A stretch of 13,118 nucleotides of DNA from Chloroflexota bacterium (GCA_016210285.1 JACQUN010000066.1:1-13118), one strand, 5' to 3'. Counted from the stretch's first letter, positions 1 to 7,388 are shown. The notes: generated by a model not told the origin, from the letters alone. A program made the numbers and translations.

Positions 1-666
1 GAGCAGTTCCAGGCCATGCTGGAGGATGCCCGCAGGGGCCGGTTCGATGTGCTACTGACCTGGTCAATGGATAGGTTTTCCCGTGAAGGCGAGTGGTCGG
101 TGAGCCGGGTCATGGCCTCACTCCAGGACTGGCGTGTCCAGTTCTACTCCTACAATGCGCCCTTCCTGGACACCACCGGGCCCTTTGCCGGGTTCCTGAT
201 ACCGCTGTTTGCCTGGCTCGCCCGCCAGGAGAGCATCCGCAAGGGGAAGGCGGTGAAGCTGGGCATGGAGAAGGCAAAGGCCCAGGGCAAGGCGGTGGGA
301 CGGCCCGCAGTGGTGGACAAGGTAGATGCCGAGCTGGTGGTGCGCCTGCGGAGCCAGGGCAGGAGCTGGCGGGAGATCGCAGAGGCCCACCCACCGGTGA
401 GGTCTGCCAGCGGCCGCAAGGTCAGGCCCAGTGTGGGGTCCATCAGGAGGGCATACGAAGCTGCGCAACAGCCAGCGATGCGGGGAGTACCCTCGAACCT
501 GGCTAGCGCCACTGAAGGCCGTTCCAAGGAGAATCAAGAGCCACGAGGCAATACAAGGCCCAACTGTGGGGTACCCCAGGAGGTGACACATGGCGACAGG
601 GCAGAACGTTATGAGGGTGGCGCAGTGCCAGCGCTGTGGGAAGGACAAGAGGTGCAAGCCCTATGA
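1..666 (+). CDS. Serine recombinase (resolvase/invertase type), 5' truncated by window edge
   Basis: This is a site-specific serine recombinase, which cuts and rejoins DNA through a catalytic serine. The frame is open from base 1, so the gene starts outside the window. About 45 residues, including the catalytic Ser, are probably missing. Visible are the DRFSR motif (residues 24-28 from the edge; DRLSR in the family), which supplies active-site arginines, then the long helix ending in KAQGKAVGRP, which is the usual junction to the DNA-binding domain. A helix-turn-helix-like stretch follows (SWREIAEAH to SIRRAYEAA). The last 65 or so residues look low in structure. They overlap the next gene by 77 bases, so the ancestral stop may have been earlier. 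The size suits a small resolvase rather than a large phage integrase. The family call is firm; the DNA target is unknown. Confidence 0.85.
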   Translation, partial: EQFQAMLEDARRGRFDVLLTWSMDRFSREGEWSVSRVMASLQDWRVQFYSYNAPFLDTTGPFAGFLIPLFAWLARQESIRKGKAVKLGMEKAKAQGKAVGRPAVVDKVDAELVVRLRSQGRSWREIAEAHPPVRSASGRKVRPSVGSIRRAYEAAQQPAMRGVPSNLASATEGRSKENQEPRGNTRPNCGVPQEVTHGDRAERYEGGAVPALWEGQEVQAL

Positions 667-823
667 CATTGAGTACGTGGGGCGGGAGCTCCGGGGTTGG
701 TACTGCCCGGAATGCGTCGCCCGCCTTGAAAAGGGAGACGGGCTTCGGAGGTGGATGGTGATCCACATCGAGTACCTTGACCCCCTCCCTCAGCGCCCCC
801 ACGACAATGAGCCGCCCCGGTAG
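590..823 (+). CDS. Small CxxC zinc-ribbon-like protein, unknown function
   Basis: A 77-residue protein starting at ATG 590, chosen because a strong Shine-Dalgarno sequence (AGGAGG, 579-584) lies six bases upstream. It carries two CxxC pairs, CQRC at residues 13-16 and CPEC at 39-42, plus one more Cys at 22. This pattern fits a single zinc-binding treble-clef or ribbon fold. The C-terminal third is rich in Trp, Arg and Pro with no recognisable motif. It overlaps the 3' tail of the recombinase in another frame and may be co-transcribed with it. Small zinc-ribbon proteins are common on phage and integrative elements, so it may belong to the same element; that is inference. I do not recognise the exact family. 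Confidence 0.6.
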   Translation: MATGQNVMRVAQCQRCGKDKRCKPYDIEYVGRELRGWYCPECVARLEKGDGLRRWMVIHIEYLDPLPQRPHDNEPPR

Positions 824-869
824 CCACGAGGCTTGCCACAAGGCCGCCGAGGAAGCCGTATCTGTGAGC

Positions 870-1211
870 CGGGTAAGATTCGCCCTTGCAACAGGGATTT
901 CTCTGCTGCTCAGAGTCACCACAAGGTCCTGAAATGCTTCAAGGAGTGGAAGGCCAAGTGGCAGGTGGAAGAGGAGAGGCCGGTCCGGTGCCTTGAGCGG
1001 GACCTGCATCACTGCTTACACTGCTACCGGTTCCCCTGGTCAGGACCACTAACATCCTGGAGGGGGCCTCTCGGGAATTGCGGCGGCGCACCTGCCGCAG
1101 GGGCGTGTTCCCAACGAGGACAGTGCTCGCCGGCTCCTCCGCGGTATCGGCAAGGGCATGCAGTGGAACTGCCCTCACCCCGTGCAAAAGTCAGCAGAGA
1201 TATTGACATGA
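870..1211 (+). pseudogene. IS256-family (Mutator-type) transposase remnant, C-terminal part
   Basis: No intact gene exists here, but fragments of an IS256-type transposase C-terminus can be read by changing frame. Around 923-1035 one frame gives KVLKCFKEWKAKWQ, then CLERDLHHCLHCYRFP, matching the helical region where the family reads roughly 'W...P.AV.CLE.DL..LL.FY.FP'. After a small deletion near 1035-1042, another frame gives RTTNILE and SRELRRRT, close to the hallmark RTTN-x-IER-x-N-RE-x-RRRT block. One missing C near 1105-1107 shifts the frame again, to FPNEDSARRLLRGIG, and then to a stop at 1209-1211. The N-terminal catalytic part is absent. It is a decayed scrap with at least two frame breaks, on the same strand as its neighbours. 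The family call rests on these motifs alone. Confidence 0.7.
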
Positions 1212-1229
1212 CCCCTTAGCGAAAGAGGA

Positions 1230-1258
1230 TTGACAGCTACGCTCCCCTTAGGTAGACT
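1230..1258 (+). promoter_or_regulatory. Sigma-70-like promoter for the methyltransferase gene
   Basis: A perfect -35 box TTGACA (1230-1235) is followed after exactly 17 bases by TAGACT (1253-1258), which matches four of six positions of TATAAT. It lies 28 bases upstream of the methyltransferase start codon and just beyond the IS256 remnant. Spacing and position fit a housekeeping promoter with a short leader. No operator is evident. Confidence 0.55.
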
Positions 1259-1285
1259 CAGGCCGGTGCTTTGAGAAGGAGACGA

Positions 1286-2404
1286 ATGCCAGAGCTACCG
1301 CCACCAACTCAGCATGATGCTGCGTACCTGGACTATTTGGAAGGTCTGAAACGCCATAACTATTCCCGCCTCGTGAAAGCCGTTGTGCAGAACTATCAGG
1401 CCAACGTCACTTGTCTTGAGGAGGAGCGAGGTTACCGTCCCACCACTCTGGAGGAGGCGGGTGCCCTCATCAAAGATGACCTCGTATATCAGTTTGCCTG
1501 CGGGCTCCAGCGCAACTCCCACCTGATGCTCTGGAGGGCAGGGCTGGACTCCCTGGCACCCCACCGTGAGAAAATTCTCGCAATCATGGCGGAGCGGATG
1601 CCGACAAATCCGCTGGGGCAGCTGGAACTTAACCCTAATATCAAGTGGCCCCGCTGGTACACTGAGTTTGATATCCACCTTAATCCAGGAGGCTACTGGG
1701 GCAATGAGCTGGTGGGAGCCGTGTACCAGCGCTGCGTCGGCGTGCACCGGCTTGGGTGGCGGCACAAGGCTGACCCGGGGCCTATCATGACCTTCGCCCG
1801 GTCGGCATCCAAGCGCAACTACCGTCGCATCCTGGACATGGGATGCGCCATGGGCGGCAGCACCATCGCCTTCCGCCGTGCCTACCCTGATGCCGAAGAA
1901 GTGGTGGGCATTGACTACTCGGCCAATGCCCTGAAGTGGGCTCACCTCACAGCGGAGGAGTTGGGCCTCAAAATCACCTTCGCCCAGCGCGACGCTGTAG
2001 ACACCGACTACCCTGACGAGAGCTTTGACCTGGTGACAAGCTTCCTGCTCCCGCACGAGCAGCCGCGTGAGGTGGTGGAGGCGACGATACGGGAGGCGTA
2101 CCGGCTGCTACGGCCCGGCGGCCACCTGACGTTCCTGGAGCATGCGCCCTACCACGTCCTTCCTCCCGAGGAGCAGTTCATTACGGAGTACGACACCTAT
2201 GGTAACGGAGACCCCTTCATGGGGCCGTTCCTGTCCATGGACTTCGTTGGTCTGCTTCGGAAAGTAGGTTTCGTCAACGCGGAGGAAGCCCCCCTGGACT
2301 ACCCTGACCCGCACTACTGGGGCTCCCACGGCCTCATGCGCACCGGGGAGTTCAAGCCCCACAACCGCTGGGTAACGCGCGGCGACAAGCCGCCCTATAT
2401 CTAG
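1286..2404 (+). CDS. Class I SAM-dependent methyltransferase with N-terminal extension
   Basis: A 372-residue protein. The frame opens at a TTG at 1271, but the bases just after it form the ribosome site AGAAGGAGA (1274-1282), so ATG 1286 is the likely start. The C-terminal half is a Rossmann-fold methyltransferase. Motif I ILDMGCAMGGST lies at about 182-193, the acidic ribose-binding residue is in GIDYS at about 208-212, DAVDTDYPDESFDLV marks motifs II/III, and RLLRPGGHL marks the post-III strand. These are hallmarks of UbiE/Methyltransf_11-type enzymes. The first 180 residues are not part of that fold; they are helical and rich in aromatic residues and probably define the substrate. It is followed 46 bases later by a small helical protein with its own ribosome site, probably in the same operon. 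The fold is certain; the substrate is unknown. Confidence 0.9.
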   Translation: MPELPPPTQHDAAYLDYLEGLKRHNYSRLVKAVVQNYQANVTCLEEERGYRPTTLEEAGALIKDDLVYQFACGLQRNSHLMLWRAGLDSLAPHREKILAIMAERMPTNPLGQLELNPNIKWPRWYTEFDIHLNPGGYWGNELVGAVYQRCVGVHRLGWRHKADPGPIMTFARSASKRNYRRILDMGCAMGGSTIAFRRAYPDAEEVVGIDYSANALKWAHLTAEELGLKITFAQRDAVDTDYPDESFDLVTSFLLPHEQPREVVEATIREAYRLLRPGGHLTFLEHAPYHVLPPEEQFITEYDTYGNGDPFMGPFLSMDFVGLLRKVGFVNAEEAPLDYPDPHYWGSHGLMRTGEFKPHNRWVTRGDKPPYI

Positions 2405-2450
2405 CAGTCTCACAGCGGGCAGCGATGTGCTGCCCACAAAGAGGAGGGTA

Positions 2451-2711
2451 ATGCCAGAGCCGTTTCACGCTTTTCCGGACCCAGTCCAGGACAAGCTCCT
2501 GGGCCTTATCCTGGCCCTGGGTGCCGAAGTCTGGGTGCTCAAGGACCGCCTGGCCCTGCTGGAGGAGGCGCTGAGCACCAGGGGGATCTCAGTCAGTGAT
2601 CTCATTGAAGAGTTGGCCAAGCGGCCAGAGCGAGTCGCCACGATAGAGCAGGAGCGGAACGCATTCATGGAGCGGTTCCTGCGCATCCTGACCATGGAGG
2701 TGAAAGGCTAG
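2451..2711 (+). CDS. Small helical protein of unknown function, partner of the methyltransferase gene
   Basis: An 86-residue protein. The frame is open from ATG 2427, but the ribosome site GAGGAGGG (2441-2448) sits directly before ATG 2451, and both this gene and the upstream methyltransferase then begin with MPE. The sequence is mostly predicted helix: a hydrophobic stretch (about residues 15-27), then heptad-like leucines in VLKDRLALLEEAL (about 29-41), and a charged C-terminal helix. It has no Cys, no catalytic motif and no signal peptide. Placed 46 bases after the methyltransferase, it could be a small accessory or dimerising subunit. I do not recognise the family, and the partnership is inferred from position only. 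Confidence 0.65.
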   Translation: MPEPFHAFPDPVQDKLLGLILALGAEVWVLKDRLALLEEALSTRGISVSDLIEELAKRPERVATIEQERNAFMERFLRILTMEVKG

Positions 2712-2757
2712 GCCCACGCCGCTCCTGTATGCGTGCAAGGCCTTGGGAGCCTCGTGG

Positions 2758-2778
2758 TAGCAAGCTACTAGCTTGCTA
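2758..2778. repeat. Perfect inverted repeat, 9-bp stem with 3-base loop
   Basis: TAGCAAGCT (2758-2766) and its complement AGCTTGCTA (2770-2778) flank the loop ACT. No T-run follows on the plus strand, so it is a weak candidate for an intrinsic terminator of the methyltransferase operon. Its right arm coincides with the presumed left end of the IS630 element, so it may also have arisen from the insertion. Its function is undecided. Confidence 0.45.
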
Positions 2779-3881
2779 AGATAGCTGATATGACGTATGC
2801 TGTCGGCATGATTGGACCTGCAACGCCGATCAGCCTGACGGATGAAGAGCAGACGATGCTGGAGTCTTGGGTGCGCAAGGGAACATCTGAGCAGCGACAG
2901 GTGCAGCGGCCCCGCATGGTGCTGGAGGCCGCTGCGGGAAAGGGGACGAGGGAGATCGCTGTCCTGCTGCATGTTCGCCCCGCCACGGTGAGCAAATGGC
3001 GCACTCGCTTTGCAGGAACCCGTCTGGCGGAGCTGAGGGACATCCCCCGTCCGGGCCGCCGGCGCCGGTGCGACCAGAGCACCGAGCGATGCATCCTCGC
3101 CAAGCTGGACGAGCCGCCGCCAGAGGGATACACGACGTGGAATGGTCCCCTCCTGGCCCAGGCGCTGGGAGATGTCACCACGCACCAGGTCTGGAGGGTC
3201 CCGCGGCGACACGGCATCCAGTTGCAGCGCCGTCGCACCTGGTGCGTCAGCACCGATCCCCAGTTCGCCGAGAAGGCGGCAGACGTCGTGGGGCTGTACT
3301 TGGACCCTCCCCAGAATGCGGTCGTCATCAGCGTTGATGAGAAGTCCTCCATCCACGCCCTGGAGCGGGCTCAGGGGTGGCTGCGCCTCCCCAATGGCAA
3401 GGCGCTCCGGGGACATACCCACGAGTACAAGCGACATGGCACGATTACCCTCTTCGCCGCCTTGGAGGTGCACAAGAGGCTGGTCCACGTGGGTCACTAT
3501 CGCCGCAAGCGCCGCCGGGAGTTCCTGGACTTCATGAACGGGCTCGTCGCCCAGTACCCGAACACGGAGCTCCGTGTGATTCTGAACAACTTCTGTCACG
3601 CACAAGCCCAAGCACGACCGCTGGTTGGCGGGCCACCCCAAGGTCCACCTCCACTACACGCTGGCCCACGCCTCGTGGCTGAACCAGATCGGGGTCTGGT
3701 TTAGCATCCTCACCAGGGCGGTCCTGTCGCGCCTCAGCGCGACCAGTCCGCAGGAGGTTTGCCAAGCAATCGACCAATTCACTGCCGTCCGGAACCAGCA
3801 TCCGACACCCTTCGAGTGGACCAAGACGGTCGTGCATCCCTGCAGCCTCGCACGAAGTTACGCTAATCTCCGCAAGTGCTA
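2769..3881 (+). mobile_element. Decayed IS630-family insertion sequence
   Basis: The element is bounded by TA dinucleotides (2769-2770 and 3880-3881), as expected for IS630/Tc1 targets, giving about 1.1 kb, a normal length for the family. The right end read inward, GCACTTGCGGAGATTAGCGT, resembles the left end GCTTGCTAAGATAGCTG if small gaps are allowed, so the terminal repeats have diverged. A single transposase gene fills the element, and its stop codon TAG (3880-3882) begins with the right-hand TA. The boundaries are my estimate from imperfect repeats. The element lies between the methyltransferase operon and the first hydroxylase operon. Confidence 0.65.
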
Positions 3882-3882
3882 G
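2790..3882 (+). pseudogene. IS630-family transposase, frameshifted and missing two DDE residues
   Basis: The N-terminal half holds helix-turn-helix DNA-binding domains (TREIAVLLHVRPATVSKW at about residues 53-70). The DDE domain follows: first Asp at VDEKS (residue 183, codon 3336-3338), then VILNN where the family has VLDN, so the second Asp is Asn266 (3585-3587). One extra base near 3594-3597 then breaks the frame. The remaining part continues one frame over (HKPKHDRWLAGHPKVHLHYT onward) and ends LRKC at 3882. There HASWLNQIGVWF has Gly (3691-3693) where the family has the catalytic Glu (NQVEIWF). With two catalytic carboxylates lost as well as the frame break, this copy cannot be an active transposase. 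Programmed frameshifting is known in the family, but no slippery run is visible here. Confidence 0.9.
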
Positions 3883-3901
3883 GAGCGTCGGCCGCAGGGC
3901 G

Positions 3902-3922
3902 GCGGGCAGGGCCACCGCCCGC
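3902..3922. repeat. GC-rich inverted repeat upstream of first hydroxylase operon
   Basis: GCGGGC (3902-3907) pairs with GCCCGC (3917-3922) across a nine-base loop. It lies in the 72 bases between the IS630 end and the first [2Fe-2S] subunit gene. No clear -35/-10 pair is visible in this gap, so the operon promoter may lie inside the old IS or be atypical. The hairpin could be a leader structure; its function is unproven. Confidence 0.3.
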
Positions 3923-3954
3923 TAGCGCCCAGGGCCGAGCAGACGGGAGAAGCT

Positions 3955-4431
3955 GTGAAAACCCCGCTAACCCTTGAAGTAAATGGCCGGCGGCTCACCG
4001 TGGAAGTAGAACCTCCTCGTCTCCTGCTGGATGTGCTGCGTGATGACCTGGGGCTGACAGGGGCCCGCCGGGGCTGCGAGACAGGTTACTGCGGCGCATG
4101 CACCGTCCTGCTGGACGGAAGGGCGGTACGGTCCTGCTTGCAACTGGTGGTGCGAGTGAAAGACCGCCATATCGTGACCATTGAGGGACTGGCCAAGGGC
4201 AGTGAACTCCATCCTGTGCAGCGGGCCTTCATTGAACATGGGGCCATGGAGTGTGGGTATTGTATCCCCGGTATGATTATGTTGGTCACAGGATTTTTGG
4301 CTGAAAACCCGACACCTACAGAGGACGAGATCCGCCGGGTGCTGGCAAGCAACCTCTGCCGTTGCACCGGCTACCAGAAGATGGTCGAGGCCATCTTGTC
4401 CCTAGCCCCAGCCTCTTCGTCACGGAGGTAA
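3955..4431 (+). CDS. coxS: Molybdenum hydroxylase small subunit, [2Fe-2S] (CoxS/XdhC-like)
   Basis: A 158-residue electron-transfer subunit of a xanthine oxidase-family enzyme. It passes electrons from the molybdenum centre to FAD. It has the two typical halves: a plant-type [2Fe-2S] domain with C41, C46, C49 and C61 (CETGYCGAC, then RSC), and a helical domain whose second [2Fe-2S] cluster is held by C100, C103, C135 and C137 (CGYC, CRC). All eight ligands are present and the length is normal. The start is GTG 3955, with GGGAGAAG just upstream. The stop TAA (4429-4431) is two bases before the large-subunit start, whose ribosome site lies inside the end of this gene, so the two are translationally coupled. 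It is the first gene of a four-gene operon. The cox name denotes the family and does not imply CO oxidation. Confidence 0.95.
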   Translation: MKTPLTLEVNGRRLTVEVEPPRLLLDVLRDDLGLTGARRGCETGYCGACTVLLDGRAVRSCLQLVVRVKDRHIVTIEGLAKGSELHPVQRAFIEHGAMECGYCIPGMIMLVTGFLAENPTPTEDEIRRVLASNLCRCTGYQKMVEAILSLAPASSSRR

Positions 4432-4433
4432 CC

Positions 4434-6728
4434 ATGACAACCTTCAACCTCATCGGCAAGCGCATCCCCAAGCTGGACGCAGTGGAGAAGGTGACCGGGC
4501 GTCTGCGCTACGTGGCGGACCTCAGGATGGCCGGGATGCTGTATGGCAAGCTGGTGCACAGCCCCTATCCTCATGCCCGCATTCTGAAGATTGATACCAG
4601 CGCCGCAGAACAACTTCCGGGTGTCATGGCCGTGATTACCGGGAAGGACATGCCCCAGACCAGGTACGGCCACCTGGTGAAGGACCTCAGCTTTCTCCCC
4701 CTAGACAAGGTGCGCTACTTCGGTGAGCCAGTAGCGGCCGTAGCGGCCATGGACGAGGCCACTGCCGAGCAGGCCGCTGAGTTGGTCCAGGTTGAATACG
4801 AGGAGCTACCTGTAGTTGGCGAGGCAGAGGAAGCGATTCAGCCTGGCGCTCCCCTCATCCACGAAGACCTGGCAAAGTATGAGACCCGCCCCATTACGGC
4901 GGACAGCCCTCTCCCCCTGGGCAACGTGATGCCCGGGACCAACATCTTCTACCAACTCCAGCTCCGTAGCGGCGATGTACAGAAAGGGTTCCGTGAGTCC
5001 GACAGGATCTTTGAGGAGACCTATCGGGTGCCCATGGTCAGCCATGCGGCTATGGAGCCCCACGCGTGCATTGCGGAGGTGGCGCCCAACGGGTATATCA
5101 CCGTCTGGACCTGCACCCAGGGCGTCTCCCGGATGCAGCACTGGATAGCAGAGCTCTTTGGCCTTTCCGACAACATGGTGCGGGTCATCGGCATGAAGCC
5201 AGGGGGCGGTTTCGGGGGTAAGATCGGCATGACCCTGGAGCCCTACTGCATCGCCCTCAGCAAGAAGGCTGGGCGACCGGTGCGCATCGTCATGACCCGC
5301 GACGAGACCTTCCACATGATCGGCGGATGGCTTCCTGGCGTCTTCAAGTTCAAGACCGGGGTCACCAAAGACGGCCGTCTGCTGGCCCGCCAGGTGGAGA
5401 TCCTCTGGAACGGCGGCGCCCACTCCTATACCAGCCCGGTGGCCTCAGCCCTGGCATCCCTGGTCTCCCTGGGCCCATACAAGACCCCCCACGTCTCCCT
5501 AGACTCCAAGCTGGTCTACACCAACCGACCGGGTGCACGCCCCTGGCGCGGGCTCGCCGCAACGCAGGGGAACTGGGCGGCAGAGCGCCATATAGACGAA
5601 ATAGCCCGCCAACTGGGCGTTGACCCCCTGGAGTTCCGCCTCAAGAACTGCCTGGAGCCTGGAGACCCCACGCCTTGGGGCGAGGTCCCCACCGACGTCT
5701 GCATCAAGGAGTGCCTCCAGGCTGCAGCCGAGGCCATCGGCTGGGGGAAGGCCAAGGAAAAGGCCAACAGCGGCAAGGGCATCGCCTCCCTGTGGAAATG
5801 GACGGTGCCGGGCTTCGTCTCCCAGGCCCTGGTCAAGGTCCTGGAGGATGGCTCAGCCGAGGTCATCAGCGGCACCCCGGACATCGGCACCGGCTCGGAG
5901 GTGGTCATGGCCCAGATCGCCGGCGAGGTCCTGGGGCTCCCGGTCAACCGCATCCGGGTCTACATGGCCGATACCGCCTCGGGGCTCCTAGACTACGGCG
6001 CCTCGGCCAGCAGGTCTGCCTCCTACTCTGGCAGCGCCGTCCTGCGGGCCGCCCTGGACGTGCGCGACCAGAATCTCCACCTCGCCTCCCGGGAGCTGGA
6101 GATTCCGGTCGAGGAGTTGGAGATGGTAGACCAGCGGGTACAGCAGAAGGGTAAGCCGGACCGCAACATCCCGATCAGCAAGCTCTTGGCCGGCAGAGGG
6201 ACGCTGGTGGGCAAAGGGGAGTTCCGGGGGCAGGTCCACACCAAGCTGGCGGAGGGCGTCAAAACGGGCTGGCGATTTGCGGACTGGAAGTTCGGGGCTG
6301 CTGCCGCTGAGGTGGAGGTGGACCCCGAAACCGGGAAGGCCCAAGTGGAACGCGTGGTGATGGTCCACGACATCGGGCGGATTATCAACCGTCTCAACGT
6401 GGAGAGCCAGGCCCACGGCAGCGCGGTCATGGCCATTGGGGCGACCATGTACGAGCACATGATGTATGACGGCGCCAGGATGGTGAACCCGACCTTTATG
6501 GAATACATTATGCCCACAGCCCTGGAGGCGCCGCGCAAGATGATACCCATCTTCCTGGAGCCTGCTACTGGCCATGGCCCCTTCGGGGCGAAAGGGTTTG
6601 GTGAGCTACCTGTCGTCGCCGTTGGTTCAGCAGTCGGCAATGCCATCGCCGACGCGGTGGGCGCCCAAGTCCGGGACCTACCTATGACGCCAGAGAAGGT
6701 CCTGAAGGCTTTGGAAAAGAAAGTATGA
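4434..6728 (+). CDS. coxL: Molybdenum hydroxylase large subunit, molybdopterin-binding (CoxL-like, non-CO)
   Basis: A 764-residue catalytic subunit holding molybdopterin cytosine dinucleotide. The start is ATG 4434 after CGGAGG (4423-4428); an earlier in-frame ATG at 4362 lies inside the small-subunit gene and is rejected. In order: the Ald_Xan_dh N-terminal domain (about 15-130), MEPHACIAEV (207-216), the Mo-cofactor loop GGGFGGK (257-263), a TGSEVVMAQIAGEVLG block (486-501), and the catalytic base in GAKGFGE (Glu724). At the loop where CO dehydrogenase carries AYxCSFR, this protein has ARPWRGLAATQ (368-378). There is no Cys for a Mo-Cu centre, and the common AYRGAGR or AFRGFG forms are absent too. 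It is therefore a hydroxylase of an unidentified organic substrate. It overlaps the next gene by four bases (ATGA). Confidence 0.93.
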   Translation: MTTFNLIGKRIPKLDAVEKVTGRLRYVADLRMAGMLYGKLVHSPYPHARILKIDTSAAEQLPGVMAVITGKDMPQTRYGHLVKDLSFLPLDKVRYFGEPVAAVAAMDEATAEQAAELVQVEYEELPVVGEAEEAIQPGAPLIHEDLAKYETRPITADSPLPLGNVMPGTNIFYQLQLRSGDVQKGFRESDRIFEETYRVPMVSHAAMEPHACIAEVAPNGYITVWTCTQGVSRMQHWIAELFGLSDNMVRVIGMKPGGGFGGKIGMTLEPYCIALSKKAGRPVRIVMTRDETFHMIGGWLPGVFKFKTGVTKDGRLLARQVEILWNGGAHSYTSPVASALASLVSLGPYKTPHVSLDSKLVYTNRPGARPWRGLAATQGNWAAERHIDEIARQLGVDPLEFRLKNCLEPGDPTPWGEVPTDVCIKECLQAAAEAIGWGKAKEKANSGKGIASLWKWTVPGFVSQALVKVLEDGSAEVISGTPDIGTGSEVVMAQIAGEVLGLPVNRIRVYMADTASGLLDYGASASRSASYSGSAVLRAALDVRDQNLHLASRELEIPVEELEMVDQRVQQKGKPDRNIPISKLLAGRGTLVGKGEFRGQVHTKLAEGVKTGWRFADWKFGAAAAEVEVDPETGKAQVERVVMVHDIGRIINRLNVESQAHGSAVMAIGATMYEHMMYDGARMVNPTFMEYIMPTALEAPRKMIPIFLEPATGHGPFGAKGFGELPVVAVGSAVGNAIADAVGAQVRDLPMTPEKVLKALEKKV

Positions 6729-7381
6729 TTATTGAAGGGCAGATCACCATTCTGGCGTCTCCCCAGACGGTCTGGGACCTGCTGCAGGACGTGCCGAGAG
6801 TGACCCGCTGCCTTCCCGGAGGTGAAAGCGTCACCCCTGTCGGCGCTGACGAGTGGGACGCCACCGCCCGCTCTAAGGTGGGCCCCATCAGCGTGGCCTT
6901 CCGGGGCCGCCTGCGTCTCCAGGAAAAACAGCCACCAGAACGCATCGTGTTCCATTTTGAGGGGAAGGACATGAAGACGGCCAGTCTGGTCCGCGTGACC
7001 GTCGGCGTGCGCTTGCAGCCTCACGGCCCCGATGCGTCGTCTCTCGCCTACAATGCAGACGTGTTGCTGAGCGGGCCCCTGGGGCAGATGGGCCAGGGCA
7101 TCGTGCGGGAGACGACCACCGTCATGCTGGACGAGTTCGTCAAGTGTGTCAATCACGACCTGACCCAGCAGCCGCCCGCTGTCCCGGACCGTCCTTCCAT
7201 CCAAGAGCAGCCTGCTACAGAACCATCCGCCGGGAGCCTGGCCCAGCCGCCCTCTGGACCACCAACTGCAGGCGCCAGTCGGCCCTTCTCTACGTCCCTG
7301 CAGCTACGCGTGGCACTCCTTGTCTTGAAGTCCCTGCTCCTGTGGCCTGTCCGGCGTGTTCGAGCGCTTGTACGAGGGTGA
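6725..7381 (+). CDS. coxG: CoxG-like SRPBCC protein with C-terminal membrane tail
   Basis: A 218-residue CoxG/DUF1857-like protein. Residues 1-147 form the SRPBCC (START-like) fold with the family opening of a beta strand, ASPQTVWDLLQDV, and CLPGGESV, plus a mid-domain GPISVAFRG. A Pro-rich linker (148-187) leads to a hydrophobic, basic tail (191-218; VALLVLKSLLLWPVRRVR) that looks like a membrane-binding helix. In CO oxidisers, CoxG anchors the dehydrogenase to the membrane and is linked to electron delivery into the quinone pool; a similar role is inferred here. Its start ATG overlaps the large-subunit stop as ATGA, and the FAD subunit follows after seven bases, so it is embedded within the operon rather than at its end as in classical cox clusters. 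Confidence 0.88.
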   Translation: MIIEGQITILASPQTVWDLLQDVPRVTRCLPGGESVTPVGADEWDATARSKVGPISVAFRGRLRLQEKQPPERIVFHFEGKDMKTASLVRVTVGVRLQPHGPDASSLAYNADVLLSGPLGQMGQGIVRETTTVMLDEFVKCVNHDLTQQPPAVPDRPSIQEQPATEPSAGSLAQPPSGPPTAGASRPFSTSLQLRVALLVLKSLLLWPVRRVRALVRG

Positions 7382-7388
7382 AGCTGAA

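Noticed and set aside
833..1219. Apparent 128-residue ORF
   Set aside because: Only part of this frame matches IS256 transposase; the match moves to other frames, so it is a relic and not a gene.
3591..3600. Programmed ribosomal frameshift in the IS630 transposase
   Set aside because: There is no slippery homopolymer or heptamer at the break, the break lies inside the catalytic domain, and two catalytic residues are gone.
4434..6728. Carbon monoxide dehydrogenase
   Set aside because: The AYxCSFR loop and its Cys are absent, and no coxD, coxE or coxF maturation genes are present in the window.
6023..7204. 393-residue minus-strand ORF across the coxL/coxG junction
   Set aside because: It has no ribosome site or recognisable motifs and is antisense to two well-supported genes; such shadows are common in GC-rich DNA.
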